Shown in pieces: positions 1-9,126 of a stretch of 64,000 bases of DNA (its first letter is position 1; each line of letters begins with the position of its first letter). This DNA comes from Paraburkholderia aromaticivorans (GTDB taxonomy: Bacteria > Pseudomonadota > Gammaproteobacteria > Burkholderiales > Burkholderiaceae). Where the stretch lies: NCBI RefSeq assembly GCF_012689525.1, contig NZ_CP051516.1, positions 1,240,001 to 1,304,000 on the forward strand, read 5' to 3'. The notes beneath the pieces are model-generated. The model ran no database searches. It saw only the letters and a list, made by a program, of their open reading frames with translations, and was not told the DNA's origin. The translations under genes and the position numbers were made by a program.

Positions 1-467
1 AGGCCGACGTCGCGGTGGCGATGAACACCGGCACGCAGGCCGCGAAGGAAGCGGGCAACATGGTCGACCTCGATTCGAATCCGACCAAGCTGATCGAGAT
101 CGTGGAGATTGGCAAGCAGATGCTGATGACACGCGGCTCGCTCACCACGTTTTCGATTGCCAACGACGTCGCCAAATACTTCGCGATCATTCCGGCCGCG
201 TTCGCCACGACGTATCCGGCGCTGAATGCGCTGAACGTGATGCATCTGGCCACGCCGGCCTCGGCAATCATGTCGGCGGTGATTTTCAACGCGCTGATCA
301 TCGTGCTGCTGATTCCGCTGGCGCTCAAGGGCGTGCGTTATCGCGCGCTGGGCGCGGCGATCCTGCTGCGCCGCAATCTGCTGATCTACGGTTTGGGCGG
401 GATCATCGTGCCGTTCATCGGCATCAAGCTGATCGATATGGTGCTGGCCGCGTTCGGTTGGGTCTAA
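1..467 (+). CDS. kdpB: KdpB, potassium-transporting P-type ATPase subunit B (C-terminal part)
   Basis: This is the end of the ATP-hydrolysing subunit of the high-affinity KdpFABC potassium pump in the inner membrane. The reading frame is open from base 3 and begins inside the P-domain hinge ([19 protein letters not shown]), followed by the conserved [17 protein letters not shown] segment and the last hydrophobic helices, which are typical of the KdpB C-terminus. The phosphorylated Asp and the rest of the gene lie before the window. It is followed 27 bases later by kdpC on the same strand, the standard kdp operon order. The call is firm; only the 5' truncation by the window edge is unusual. 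Confidence 0.96.
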   Translation, partial: ADVAVAMNTGTQAAKEAGNMVDLDSNPTKLIEIVEIGKQMLMTRGSLTTFSIANDVAKYFAIIPAAFATTYPALNALNVMHLATPASAIMSAVIFNALIIVLLIPLALKGVRYRALGAAILLRRNLLIYGLGGIIVPFIGIKLIDMVLAAFGWV

Positions 468-494
468 GCGCTAGTTCAAGAGGAATTACTCATC

Positions 495-1073
495 ATGAAA
501 AATCTGTTCCGTCCGTTGATCGTGATCTTCGCGGTGCTCACCGCCGTGACCGGACTTGCCTATCCCGCGGTGATGACCGCCGTCGGTCAGGCGGCCTTCA
601 GCGATCAGGCCAATGGCAGCATGCTCGAACAGGACGGCAAGGTGGTCGGCTCGAAGCTGATCGGCCAGCAGTTCGATGCGCCGCAATACTTCTGGGGCCG
701 CCTGTCGGCCACCAGCCCGATGCCGTACAACGCGCAGGGTTCGAGCGGCTCGAATCTCGGCCCGACCAACCCGGCGTTGCTCGACGAAATCAAAGGCCGC
801 CTCGACGCATTGAAGGCCGCCGGCACGGATATGTCGAAGCCGGTGCCGGTCGATCTGGTGACGTCGTCGGGCAGCGGTCTCGATCCTGAGATCAGCCCGG
901 CAGCAGCGGCTTTTCAGATCGAGCGCGTTGCCAAGGCACGCAAGCTCGCAGCGAACGATGTGCAGGCGCTGGTGGACCGTTATACGAGCGGCCGTCAGTT
1001 CGGCATTCTCGGTGAGCCGCGCGTGAACGTGCTGCAACTGAACCTGGCGCTGGACGAGATGAAGCACGGTTGA
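495..1073 (+). CDS. kdpC: KdpC, potassium-transporting ATPase subunit C
   Basis: KdpC is the small single-span subunit that stabilises the KdpFABC complex and helps nucleotide binding by KdpB. The 192-residue product has one N-terminal membrane helix (about residues 7-30, [20 protein letters not shown]), then the family signature with [15 protein letters not shown] and the C-terminal region [18 protein letters not shown] (here [15 protein letters not shown]). The length fits the family. It starts 27 bases after kdpB with the AGAGGA-like site just ahead (around 479-485). A hairpin lies between it and kdpD. Confidence 0.96.
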   Translation: MKNLFRPLIVIFAVLTAVTGLAYPAVMTAVGQAAFSDQANGSMLEQDGKVVGSKLIGQQFDAPQYFWGRLSATSPMPYNAQGSSGSNLGPTNPALLDEIKGRLDALKAAGTDMSKPVPVDLVTSSGSGLDPEISPAAAAFQIERVAKARKLAANDVQALVDRYTSGRQFGILGEPRVNVLQLNLALDEMKHG

Positions 1074-1094
1074 TCGACGAAGCGCGGTATTTCG

Positions 1095-1130
1095 CAAAGG
1101 CGGCGTCCGCGCGACTCCGCTTTTGCCTTT
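1095..1130 (+). terminator. Hairpin between kdpC and kdpD, possible (partial) terminator
   Basis: A 9-bp stem (1095-1103 paired with 1117-1125, one G-T wobble) with a 13-base loop ends in TTTTG and is followed by CCTTTTGAC. It lies in the 164-base gap between kdpC and kdpD. The T-run is interrupted, so it may reduce rather than stop read-through into kdpDE. Folding was done by eye. Confidence 0.35.
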
Positions 1131-1237
1131 TGACAGCGTGATGCGATAGACGTAACAGTGCCCGTTATTTGCGGCCGCGTCGCCGACGTGCCACCATGCA
1201 CTCACCGACGCTCGCCCAACGATGAAAACCATTGAGC

Positions 1238-4072
1238 ATGAACCGCCCCGATCCCGATGAGTTGCTCGACAAGCTGCAACGCGACGAAGAAAAACGTCAG
1301 CGAGGCAGGCTGAAGATTTTTTTCGGCGCGTCGGCGGGCGTCGGCAAGACCTATGCGATGTTGCAGGCCGCGCGGCGCCGTCATGACGAAGGCGCGGACG
1401 TGCTGGTCGGCATCGCCGAAACGCATGGCCGCACTGAAACCGCGGCGCTGCTCGACGGTCTCGACGTGCTGCCGCTCGCGCATATCGAGTACCGCGGCCG
1501 CAAGCTCGGCGAGTTCGATCTCGACGCCGCGCTGGCCCGTAAGCCGGCACTGATTCTCGTCGACGAACTCGCGCATTCGAACGTGCAGGGCGCGCGGCAT
1601 CTGAAGCGCTGGCAGGACGTCTACGAACTGCTCGACGCGGGCATCGACGTCTATACGACGGTCAACGTCCAGCACCTCGAAAGTCTGAACGACGTGATCG
1701 GCCAGATCACCGGCATTCGCGTCTGGGAGACGGTGCCGGATCGCGTGTTCGATCGCGCCGACGAAGTCACGCTGGTCGACTTGCCCGCCGAGGAACTGCT
1801 CGACCGGATGCGCGACGGCAAGGTGTACATGCCGCAGCAGGCCGAGCGTGCGGTGCGCAACTTCTTCCGCAAAGGCAATCTGATCGCGCTGCGCGAGCTG
1901 GCGTTGCGCCGCACCGCGGATCGCGTCGATGCGCAAATGCATGAGTATCGCGCCGACCGTTCGATCCAGCGCATCTGGCAGGCGCGGGAGCGCTTGCTGG
2001 TGTGCGTCGGCCCCGGCCCGGAAGCGCCGATGCTGGTGCGTGCGGCAGCGCGTCTCGCCGCCAGCCTGAAGGCCGATTGGATCGCTGTCTATGTGGAGAC
2101 GCCGGCGTTACAGCGTTTGCCGGATGAGCGCCGCGAACGCACGCTGAACGCGTTGAAACTCGCCGCGGAACTCGGCGCCGAAACCGCCACGCTGGCGGCC
2201 GCCGACGCAGCCGTCGCGTTGATCGGCTACGCGCAGGCCCGCAACGTGTCGAAGCTGGTGGCCGGCGCGTCGGCACGCACGGGCTTGAGGCGCTGGCTGC
2301 GCCGGCCGCTCGGCGAACGGATCGCCGAGAAGGCGGCCGATCTGGATCTCACGCTGATTCGCGCCTCGTCCGAGCGCGACGGCGGCGAGCATCGGCATCT
2401 GTTGAACACCACCGCGAACGCATGGCGCGAGGCGCTGAGCGCGGCGCGCGAACGCCGCTCGCCGCCGCGCGCCTACGGCTTCGCGCTGTTGATCTGCGCG
2501 GCCATCACGCTGCTGGCGAGCCAGTTGATCGACCATATCGATCTGACCAATCTCGTCATGCTGTATCTGCTCGGCGTGATCTTCGCCGCGGTGAAGCTGG
2601 GGCGCGGGCCCGGCGTGGTGCTGTCGTTCATGAGCGTGGCCGCGTTCGATTTCTTCTTCGTGCCGCCGCGCATGTCGCTGTCGGTCTCCGATACGCAATA
2701 TCTGCTGACTTTCCTCGGCATGCTGCTGACGTCGCTGGTGATCAGCCATCTCACTTCGAGCCTGCGCCGCGAGGCGAGCGTGGCGCGGCGCCGCGAACAG
2801 CGCACCGGCGCGATGTACGCAATGGCGCGCGAGCTGGCCGCGGCGTTGACCATGGAACAGATCGTCGGTATCGGCACCCGTCATGTGAGCGAGGTGTTCG
2901 GCGCGCGCGTCGCGATTCTGTTGCCGGACAGCGTCGATCAGGTGAAGCAGAAGATCGAGGATCCCGACGCGGCGATCACGCTCGAAGGCGAGATGCTCGA
3001 TAGCGACGTCGGCCAATGGGTCTACGATCAGCAGAAGCCGGCCGGCCACGGCACCGACACGCTGCCGGCCGCCGCCGCGCTCTACCTGCCGCTCAAGGCG
3101 CCGATGCGCACGCGCGGCGTGCTGGCGGTCGTAATGCGCGATGAGGGCGAGCTCGACGTGCCCGAGCAGCAGCGTATGCTCGACGCGTTCGCCGCGCAGA
3201 TCGCGCTCGCGCTGGAGCGGGTGCATTACGTGGATATCGCGCGCGATGCGCTCGTCAACATGGAGTCGGAGCGCCTGCGCAACTCGTTGTTGTCGGCGAT
3301 CTCGCACGATCTGCGCACGCCGTTGACGACCATCGTCGGCTTCTCGTCGATGCTCGCGCAAGCGCCCGAGGCGCAGCCCAACAGTGAGCTGGTCGAGGCG
3401 ATTCACGAGGAAGCGCTGCGCATGACCGGCATCGTCACGAATCTGCTCGACATGGCGCGTCTGCAGGCCGGCAGTCTGCAACTGAATCAGCAATGGACGC
3501 TGCTCGAGGAAACGGTCGGCGCCGCGCTGCGCGCGTGCAAACGCGTGCTGGCGAATCATCCGGTGCAGGTGAAACTGCCCGCGGATCTGCCGCTCTTGCA
3601 CCTCGACGCCGTGCTGATGGAGCGCCTCTTCTCCAACCTGTTCGAGAACGCCGCCAAATACACCGCGCCGGCCACGCCGCTGACGATCGGCGCGCAGCGT
3701 CTCGACGCGGACGGCAAGTCGTTCGTGCGCGTGACCGTCGACGATAGCGGCCCGGGCTTGCCCGCCGGCATGGAAGCGCGCGTGTTCGAGAAATTCACGC
3801 GCGGCGAGAAGGAGTCGGCCAAGCCGGGCATCGGCCTGGGGCTCGCGATCTGCCGCGCGATCGTGGAAGCGCACGGCGGTACAATCGGCGCGCTCAATCG
3901 CGTGTCGGCGGACGGCCGTGTCGAAGGCGCGCGCTTCTGGTTCACGCTGCCGGTGGAAACGCCGCCCGACGCGCCGGATGCACTGGAAGACGAGGGCGCC
4001 GATTCCTTGACTGACTCCGATTCCGGCGGCGATTCAACTCTTAACTCGCTTTCCAAGCCTAGCCATGAGTGA
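1238..4072 (+). CDS. kdpD: KdpD, osmosensitive potassium-channel sensor histidine kinase
   Basis: KdpD senses low potassium and phosphorylates KdpE to switch on the kdp pump. The product (944 aa from the ATG at 1238; a TTG two codons earlier is the alternative) has the N-terminal KdpD domain with Walker A GASAGVGKT near residue 30, a universal-stress-like domain, four closely spaced membrane helices (about 415-510), a GAF-like linker, a HisKA box SAISHDLRTPLTTIVG with His690, and a HATPase domain with NLFENAAKY and GIGLGLAI. The C-terminal 40 residues are an acidic, Ser-rich tail beyond the usual end. Its stop overlaps the kdpE start by 8 bases, so the two are translationally coupled. Confidence 0.96.
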   Translation: MNRPDPDELLDKLQRDEEKRQRGRLKIFFGASAGVGKTYAMLQAARRRHDEGADVLVGIAETHGRTETAALLDGLDVLPLAHIEYRGRKLGEFDLDAALARKPALILVDELAHSNVQGARHLKRWQDVYELLDAGIDVYTTVNVQHLESLNDVIGQITGIRVWETVPDRVFDRADEVTLVDLPAEELLDRMRDGKVYMPQQAERAVRNFFRKGNLIALRELALRRTADRVDAQMHEYRADRSIQRIWQARERLLVCVGPGPEAPMLVRAAARLAASLKADWIAVYVETPALQRLPDERRERTLNALKLAAELGAETATLAAADAAVALIGYAQARNVSKLVAGASARTGLRRWLRRPLGERIAEKAADLDLTLIRASSERDGGEHRHLLNTTANAWREALSAARERRSPPRAYGFALLICAAITLLASQLIDHIDLTNLVMLYLLGVIFAAVKLGRGPGVVLSFMSVAAFDFFFVPPRMSLSVSDTQYLLTFLGMLLTSLVISHLTSSLRREASVARRREQRTGAMYAMARELAAALTMEQIVGIGTRHVSEVFGARVAILLPDSVDQVKQKIEDPDAAITLEGEMLDSDVGQWVYDQQKPAGHGTDTLPAAAALYLPLKAPMRTRGVLAVVMRDEGELDVPEQQRMLDAFAAQIALALERVHYVDIARDALVNMESERLRNSLLSAISHDLRTPLTTIVGFSSMLAQAPEAQPNSELVEAIHEEALRMTGIVTNLLDMARLQAGSLQLNQQWTLLEETVGAALRACKRVLANHPVQVKLPADLPLLHLDAVLMERLFSNLFENAAKYTAPATPLTIGAQRLDADGKSFVRVTVDDSGPGLPAGMEARVFEKFTRGEKESAKPGIGLGLAICRAIVEAHGGTIGALNRVSADGRVEGARFWFTLPVETPPDAPDALEDEGADSLTDSDSGGDSTLNSLSKPSHE

Positions 4073-4763
4073 CCCCAGCATTACCGTCGTCCTGATCGAA
4101 GACGAAAAGCAGATTCGCCGCTTTGTGCGAACGGCGCTGGAAGGCGAGGGCATCGTTGTGCACGACGCCGAAACCGGCAAGCAGGGTCTCGTCGAAGCCG
4201 CGACGCGCAAGCCCGATCTGGTGATCGTCGATCTCGGCCTGCCCGACACTGACGGTCTCGACGTCATCCGCGAACTGCGCGGCTGGAGCGAGCTGCCGGT
4301 GATCGTGCTGTCGGCGCGCACCCAGGAGAGCGAAAAAGTCGCCGCGCTCGATGCCGGCGCGGACGACTACCTCACCAAGCCGTTCGGCGTGTCCGAGTTA
4401 CTGGCGCGGATTCGCGCGCATATGCGGCGGCGCAATCAGGGCGGCGCGAACGAATCGCCGCAAGTGCGCTTCGGCACGGTAACCGTCGATCTGGCCCTGC
4501 GGCAGGTGAGCCGCGACGGCGTGGTCGTCCATCTGACGCCGATCGAATACCGGCTGCTCGCGACGCTGGTGCGCCATGCCGGCCGCGTGCTGACGCACCG
4601 CCAGTTGCTGCGCGATGTGTGGGGGCCGTCGCATGTCGAGAGCCATCACTATTTGCGCATCTATATGGCGCATCTGCGCGGCAAGCTGGAGCGCGATCCG
4701 GCGCAGCCGGAGCACATCATTACGGAAACGGGCGTCGGATACCGGCTGGTGGGTGCGGTTTGA
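4065..4763 (+). CDS. kdpE: KdpE, response regulator of the kdp operon
   Basis: KdpE is the DNA-binding partner of KdpD and activates kdp transcription. The 232-residue product has a receiver domain with the acidic pocket IEDE (residues 11-14), phospho-acceptor Asp56 in VIVDLGLPD, and the conserved Lys in LTKPFG, then an OmpR/PhoB winged helix ending in ETGVGYRL. The start ATG lies inside the last codons of kdpD (ATGAGTGA overlap). Length and architecture are typical. No clear terminator follows; the next gene has its own riboswitch leader. Confidence 0.96.
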   Translation: MSDPSITVVLIEDEKQIRRFVRTALEGEGIVVHDAETGKQGLVEAATRKPDLVIVDLGLPDTDGLDVIRELRGWSELPVIVLSARTQESEKVAALDAGADDYLTKPFGVSELLARIRAHMRRRNQGGANESPQVRFGTVTVDLALRQVSRDGVVVHLTPIEYRLLATLVRHAGRVLTHRQLLRDVWGPSHVESHHYLRIYMAHLRGKLERDPAQPEHIITETGVGYRLVGAV

Positions 4764-4839
4764 GGCTGTGTGGGTAATTTGCCACGGGGGCGCACACGCT
4801 TGCGGCGGCCCGCTGCCGGCGGCATCAGGGCAGTTTTGG

Positions 4840-4851
4840 TACAATTACAAT
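4840..4851 (+). promoter_or_regulatory. Candidate -10 elements ahead of the riboswitch
   Basis: Two overlapping-phase copies of TACAAT (4840-4845 and 4846-4851) stand immediately before the first riboswitch hairpin. A good -35 box is not visible at 17 bases, so which copy is used cannot be decided from sequence. With the first copy, transcription would begin only just before the first hairpin. Confidence 0.35.
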
Positions 4852-4853
4852 TC

Positions 4854-4893
4854 GTAAGGACGACCTTGCGGTTTCACAAACGGGGACGGCCCC
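4854..4893 (+). ncRNA. Guanidine-II riboswitch (mini-ykkC), two ACGR hairpins
   Basis: Two small hairpins carry the diagnostic ACGR tetraloops of the mini-ykkC class. Hairpin P1 is 4854-4869: GTAAGG, loop ACGA (4860-4863), CCTTGC with one wobble pair. Hairpin P2 is 4882-4893: GGGG, loop ACGG (4886-4889), CCCC. They are separated by 12 bases and end about 10 bases before a GGAG site (4904-4907) that serves the gdx start at 4915. This class binds guanidinium as a loop-loop dimer and usually turns on guanidinium exporters by exposing the ribosome site, which fits the SMR gene immediately downstream. Recognition is from the motif and context, not a covariance search. Confidence 0.88.
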
Positions 4894-4914
4894 ATCTGAC
4901 CATGGAGTTGTCTC

Positions 4915-5235
4915 ATGTCCTGGATTCTTCTGTTAATCGCCGGTTTGCTCGAAATCGCTTGGGCCGCCGGTCTTAAAACCTCCGAGGGTTTCACCCGTCT
5001 CTGGCCGTCCGTGTTCACGGTCGTGACCGCGCTCGGCAGCTTTGTGCTGCTCGCCATGGCCATGCGCCAGTTGCCGCTCGGCACGGCCTACGCGGTGTGG
5101 ACGGGAATCGGCGCGGTCGGCGCGTTCATCTTCGGGATCGTGATGATGGGCGAGGCGTTGACCGTCGCGCGAGTCGCCAGCGCGGCGCTGATCGTGATCG
5201 GATTGATCGGCCTGAAGCTGTCTTCCGCGCATTGA
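4915..5235 (+). CDS. gdx: Gdx/SugE-type SMR guanidinium exporter
   Basis: A 106-residue small multidrug resistance family protein with four membrane helices, which acts as a dual-topology dimer exchanging guanidinium for protons. The first helix carries the essential Glu13 in the pattern [13 protein letters not shown], with the Trp/Gly residues of the Gdx (formerly SugE) branch, and [16 protein letters not shown] in helix 3. These features separate it from the EmrE (drug) branch. The guanidine-II riboswitch upstream supports guanidinium as the substrate. After the stop, an 8-bp GC stem (5256-5263 with 5283-5290) without a T-run may be a weak terminator. Confidence 0.93.
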   Translation: MSWILLLIAGLLEIAWAAGLKTSEGFTRLWPSVFTVVTALGSFVLLAMAMRQLPLGTAYAVWTGIGAVGAFIFGIVMMGEALTVARVASAALIVIGLIGLKLSSAH

Positions 5236-5351
5236 GCCTCGCATTCCAAACCGCCGCCGGGCGTCTTTACCCAATCTGCCTGCGCCCGGCTCGCGCCTCC
5301 ATTTAGGCCGCCCATTTATTCGCCGCTCTTCGTTCTGCGAATTAACGTGGC

Positions 5352-5357
5352 TATAAT
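5352..5357 (+). promoter_or_regulatory. Candidate -10 box for the DUF4126 gene
   Basis: A perfect TATAAT stands at 5352-5357 in a locally AT-rich stretch, 135 bases before the DUF4126 start. The hexamer 17 bases upstream (TTCGTT, 5329-5334) matches the -35 consensus only in its first bases. It would drive the DUF4126 gene and probably the coupled ABC permease. Confidence 0.45.
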
Positions 5358-5492
5358 AAGATTGAATCCAACCTGAAATTGTCCGCGGCCCATTTGGCGC
5401 GGCCGGCTTGGCGCGGGTCTGACGACTTCAGTGCGGCCCCCTTTAGTGGTCCGTCGAAGCGCCCGGCACGCACAGCGCGCCTGGAGGCGGCC

Positions 5493-6104
5493 ATGCTTGA
5501 ATCACTTTCGCTCGCGGCGGGCCTCTCATGGGGCAGCGGCCTGCGCCTCTATCTGACGGTCCTGCTGGCCGGCGTGTTCGCCCGTCTCGGCCTTGTTCAT
5601 CTTCCCGATACGCTGTCCGCGCTGTCCTCGCCGTGGGTCATCGGCGTGGCGGGCGTGCTCACCGTCACCGAATTCCTTGCCGACAAGATCCCCGCGTTCG
5701 ATTCGCTGTGGGACGCGGTCCATACCTTCATCCGCATTCCGGCGGGCGCCGTGCTGGCAGCCGGCGCGCTCGGCCATGCCGATCCGGCGCTGCTGACCGT
5801 GGCCGCGCTCGCGGGCGGCACGCTGGCGGGCACGGCGCACCTCGCTAAAGCGGGCACGCGCGCGTTGATCAATCTGTCGCCGGAACCGGTATCGAATGTG
5901 GTGACATCGACCGCTGAAGACGGACTCGTGTTCGGCGGCATGCTGCTCGCGTTGTTTGTGCCGCTCGTATTTCTGGTGTTGATGGTGGGCTTCCTGATGC
6001 TCGCCGGCTGGGCGTTGCCGCGGCTCTGGCGTGGGGTGCAGGGCGGTTTTCGCGGCATGGCGACGCACATGGTGTCGCGCTTTGCCAGGAGCAGGCACGA
6101 TTGA
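5493..6104 (+). CDS. DUF4126 family membrane protein
   Basis: A 203-residue hydrophobic protein of unknown function matching the DUF4126 pattern: an N-terminal LAAGLSWGSGLRLYLTVLLAG segment-like helix, the motif FLADKIPAFDSLWDAVHTFIR about residues 60-80, and two further membrane helices near residues 100-190. The ATG at 5493 has a strong GGAGG site 6 bases upstream (5483-5487); the frame is open further upstream to 5379 but without a ribosome site. The stop TGA overlaps the TTG of the following ABC permease (TTGA), so the two may be co-translated. No reaction is known for the family. Confidence 0.8.
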   Translation: MLESLSLAAGLSWGSGLRLYLTVLLAGVFARLGLVHLPDTLSALSSPWVIGVAGVLTVTEFLADKIPAFDSLWDAVHTFIRIPAGAVLAAGALGHADPALLTVAALAGGTLAGTAHLAKAGTRALINLSPEPVSNVVTSTAEDGLVFGGMLLALFVPLVFLVLMVGFLMLAGWALPRLWRGVQGGFRGMATHMVSRFARSRHD

Positions 6105-8686
6105 GCGATTCGGTACGGGGTTCCACGGCGCGCGCGGCTTTGCCGACGACGGCGCGCCGGTTCGGCGGCATGGATCTGGTGCGCCAGGCCATCCGCATGA
6201 CGGCGCGCGACTGGCGCGCGGGCGAGTTGACGATGCTGCTGCTGGCGCTGGTACTGGCCGTGGCGGCTTTGTCGAGTGTCGGCTTTCTCGCTGACCGGCT
6301 GCATCAGGGGCTCGAACGCGATGCGCGGCGCATGATCGCCGCCGACTTCATCGTGCGGGCCGATCATCCGGTCGATCCGCAATTTACCGGGCAAGCCAAG
6401 GCACTCGGTCTGAATACCGCCAGCACGGCGATCTTTCCCAGCATGATCAATTCGACCGGCGCGCAGCCGGTCTCGCGGCTCGCTGCCATCAAGGCCGTGT
6501 CGCCCGGTTATCCGTTGCGCGGCGCGTTGCGCATTGCGTCGGCGCCGGGCGCCGCGGACCACCCGGCTCAGTCGATTCCGCCGCCGGGCGTGGTGTGGGT
6601 CGATCAGGCGCTGCTCGATGCGTTGAAGGTGCATGTCGGCGATGCGGTCAAAGTAGGCGGTCGCAACTTCACGATCGGCGCGGTGATCACGCGCGAGCTC
6701 GACCGCGGTTTCTCGTTCGTCAACTTCTCGCCGCGCCTGATGCTGCGCGCCGACGACGTGCCGTCGACCGGTCTCGTCACCTACGGCAGCCGCGTGACGT
6801 ACCGCTTGCTCGTCGCGGGCACGGACGAGTCGGTGGCGCGTTTCGCGCAGTTCGCGCATGAGCGCGTGGACGGCGGCAAGATGCGCGGCGTCGCGCTCGA
6901 ATCGCTGCAGGACGGCCAGCCGCAAGTGCGTCAGACGCTCGATCGCGCGAGCCACTTCCTCACGCTCGTCTCGCTGCTCACTGCGTTGCTGGCGGCCGTG
7001 GCGATTGCGATGGCCGCGCATCGGTATATGCGCCGGCATCTGGACGGCTGCGCGGCGATGCGTTGTCTCGGCGTCAGCCAGTCGACTTTACGTGCACTCT
7101 TCACGCTCGAATTCGTGGGACTGGGTTTGATCGGCGGCGCGCTTGGCGTGGCGCTCGGTTATCTGGGGCATCTGGCGTTGCTCACGTGGCTTGGCAGTCT
7201 GATCGATGTCGCGCTCCCGTATCCGACGGCATGGCCGGCGCTCGAAGGCATTGCGGCCGGTCTCGTGCTGTTGCTGGGCTTTGCGTTGCCGCCGCTGTTG
7301 CCGCTCACGCGCGTGCCGCCGGTGCGCGTGCTGCGCCGCGAATGGGGCGAAGCGGGGCGCACGGCGTGGGCGGCCTACGCGCTCGGCATCGCGCTATTCG
7401 CCGCGCTGCTGATTATCGCGGCGGGCGAGTTGAAGCTCGGCGGGATCGTGGCGGGCGGCTTCGCGGGCGGGATGCTGGTGTTCGCGTGCATCGCGCGGCT
7501 GGCGCTGTGGGGCGCGGCGCGCGTCGTGCGCAGCGAGCGCGTGAATGCGAGCATCGGCTGGCGTTATGCGCTGGCGTCGCTCGAACGGCGCAGCAGCGCG
7601 AGCGCGCTGCAGATCACCGCGCTCGGCATCGGCCTGATGTGCCTGTTGCTGATCGCGATGACGCGCAACGACCTCGTGGCCGGCTGGCGCAAATCGACGC
7701 CGCCCGATGCGCCGAACGAATTCATCATCGACATCCAGCCCGATCAACGCGACGCCGTAACGCAATATCTGAACACACACGGCGTGTCCGGCACGGTGCT
7801 CGCGCCGATGGTGCGCGGACGGCTGACGGCGATCAACGGCAAGCCGATCAATCCCGATTCGTTCAAGGGCGACGACGCCAAGCGTCTCGTGGATCGCGAA
7901 TTCAATCTGTCGTACACGACGGAGCTGCCCGACGACAATCGCCTCTCAGCCGGCACATGGTACGGCGACACGAAGACGCCGCAGATTTCGATCGAGCAGG
8001 GACTCGCCAAGCTGATCAACGTGAAACCCGGCGACACGCTGCGTTTCGACGTGACCGGCTTGCAGATCGACGCGCCGGTCACCAGCGTGCGCAAGCTCGA
8101 CTGGGGTTCGTTCAAGGTCAACTTTTTCGTGCTGATGCCGCCCGCGGCATTGCGGGATTTCCCGGCGACGTTTATCACGAGCTTCCATTTGCCGCAGGAA
8201 AAGCAGTCGACCATCGACGGCCTGATCGCCGCCTATCCGAACCTGACGGCCATCGACACCGGCCCGATCCTCGCGCAGGTGCAGCGCGTGTTGCAGCAGG
8301 TGATCGGCGCGGTGCAGTTCCTGTTCGCGTTCACGCTCGCGGCGGGCGTGCTCGTGCTGTACGCGGCGCTCGCCGGCACGCGCGATGAGCGTATGCGAGA
8401 ATCCGCGCTGCTGCGCGCGCTGGGCGCGTCGCATCGTCAGGTACGGGCGGTGCAGATCGCCGAGTTCGTCGCGGTGGGCGCGCTGGCGGGCTTGATGGCG
8501 GCGGCCGGCGCGCAGGCCATCGGCTACGTGCTGGCGACGCGCGTGTTCGAGTTTTATCTGAGTTTCAATCCCTGGTTATTGCCGGCGGGCATTGCAGCCG
8601 GCATCGCGTGTGCCGGCGTGGGCGGCTGGCTGAGCTTGCGGCATGTGCTGGCGCGGCCGGCGTTGCAATCGCTGCGGGACGCGTGA
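6101..8686 (+). CDS. FtsX-like ABC transporter permease (YbbP type)
   Basis: An 861-residue inner-membrane permease with an N-terminal helix, a large periplasmic MacB-like core, two FtsX domains (membrane segments near residues 285-400 and 730-855, the second with ESALLRALGASHRQVRAVQIAEF) and a central membrane block around residues 425-530. Size and layout match the YbbP family, which normally pairs with the ATPase YbbA. No ATPase gene is adjacent here. The start is uncertain: TTG at 6101 overlaps the upstream stop, while ATG at 6170 (MDLVRQAIRMTARDWRAGEL) begins closer to the conserved part. The substrate is not known; family members are linked to lipid or toxin release from the membrane. 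Confidence 0.85.
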   Translation: MSDSVRGSTARAALPTTARRFGGMDLVRQAIRMTARDWRAGELTMLLLALVLAVAALSSVGFLADRLHQGLERDARRMIAADFIVRADHPVDPQFTGQAKALGLNTASTAIFPSMINSTGAQPVSRLAAIKAVSPGYPLRGALRIASAPGAADHPAQSIPPPGVVWVDQALLDALKVHVGDAVKVGGRNFTIGAVITRELDRGFSFVNFSPRLMLRADDVPSTGLVTYGSRVTYRLLVAGTDESVARFAQFAHERVDGGKMRGVALESLQDGQPQVRQTLDRASHFLTLVSLLTALLAAVAIAMAAHRYMRRHLDGCAAMRCLGVSQSTLRALFTLEFVGLGLIGGALGVALGYLGHLALLTWLGSLIDVALPYPTAWPALEGIAAGLVLLLGFALPPLLPLTRVPPVRVLRREWGEAGRTAWAAYALGIALFAALLIIAAGELKLGGIVAGGFAGGMLVFACIARLALWGAARVVRSERVNASIGWRYALASLERRSSASALQITALGIGLMCLLLIAMTRNDLVAGWRKSTPPDAPNEFIIDIQPDQRDAVTQYLNTHGVSGTVLAPMVRGRLTAINGKPINPDSFKGDDAKRLVDREFNLSYTTELPDDNRLSAGTWYGDTKTPQISIEQGLAKLINVKPGDTLRFDVTGLQIDAPVTSVRKLDWGSFKVNFFVLMPPAALRDFPATFITSFHLPQEKQSTIDGLIAAYPNLTAIDTGPILAQVQRVLQQVIGAVQFLFAFTLAAGVLVLYAALAGTRDERMRESALLRALGASHRQVRAVQIAEFVAVGALAGLMAAAGAQAIGYVLATRVFEFYLSFNPWLLPAGIAAGIACAGVGGWLSLRHVLARPALQSLRDA

Positions 8687-8712
8687 TTTTTCTTATTAGT
8701 TGGTGAGTCGGT

Positions 8713-9126
8713 ATGAGTGATTTGAACGACGAAGTGTCCGCGGCGCAGCCGACGGCCTTCGAACTGGTGGGCGGCGAAGCGCGTGTGCGCGAACTGGTCG
8801 ACCGCTTTTACGACCTGATGGACCTCGAGGCGGATTTCGCCGGGATCCGCGCGTTGCATCCCGAATCGCTCGACGGTTCGCGCGACAAGTTCTTCTGGTT
8901 CCTGTGCGGCTGGTTAGGTGGACCCGATCACTACATCAGCCGCTTCGGTCATCCGCGTTTGCGCGCGCGGCACCTGCCGTTCGCGATCGCGTCCAGCGAG
9001 CGCGATCAGTGGCTCCGATGCATGGCGTGGGCGATGGAAGATGTTGGCCTCGCCGAGCCGCTCAGAGAACGCCTGCTCGGCTCGTTCTTCGAAACGGCTG
9101 ACTGGATGCGTAACCGGAATGGCTAA
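8713..9126 (+). CDS. Group II truncated hemoglobin
   Basis: A 137-residue haem protein of the truncated (2-on-2) globin family, group II. Visible landmarks are the B-helix RFYDLMD with the ligand-contacting Tyr, the F-helix PRLRARHLPF with the proximal His, and the G-helix DQWLRCM with the group II Trp. Such globins bind oxygen or nitric oxide in the cytoplasm. The gene starts 26 bases after the ABC permease and its last codons overlap the start of a DUF924 gene by 8 bases. The physiological role here is not shown by sequence. Confidence 0.9.
   Translation: MSDLNDEVSAAQPTAFELVGGEARVRELVDRFYDLMDLEADFAGIRALHPESLDGSRDKFFWFLCGWLGGPDHYISRFGHPRLRARHLPFAIASSERDQWLRCMAWAMEDVGLAEPLRERLLGSFFETADWMRNRNG

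Noticed and set aside
5256..5290. GC-rich hairpin after gdx as a terminator
   Set aside because: The stem is good but the loop is 19 bases and no T-run follows, so it is only mentioned with gdx.
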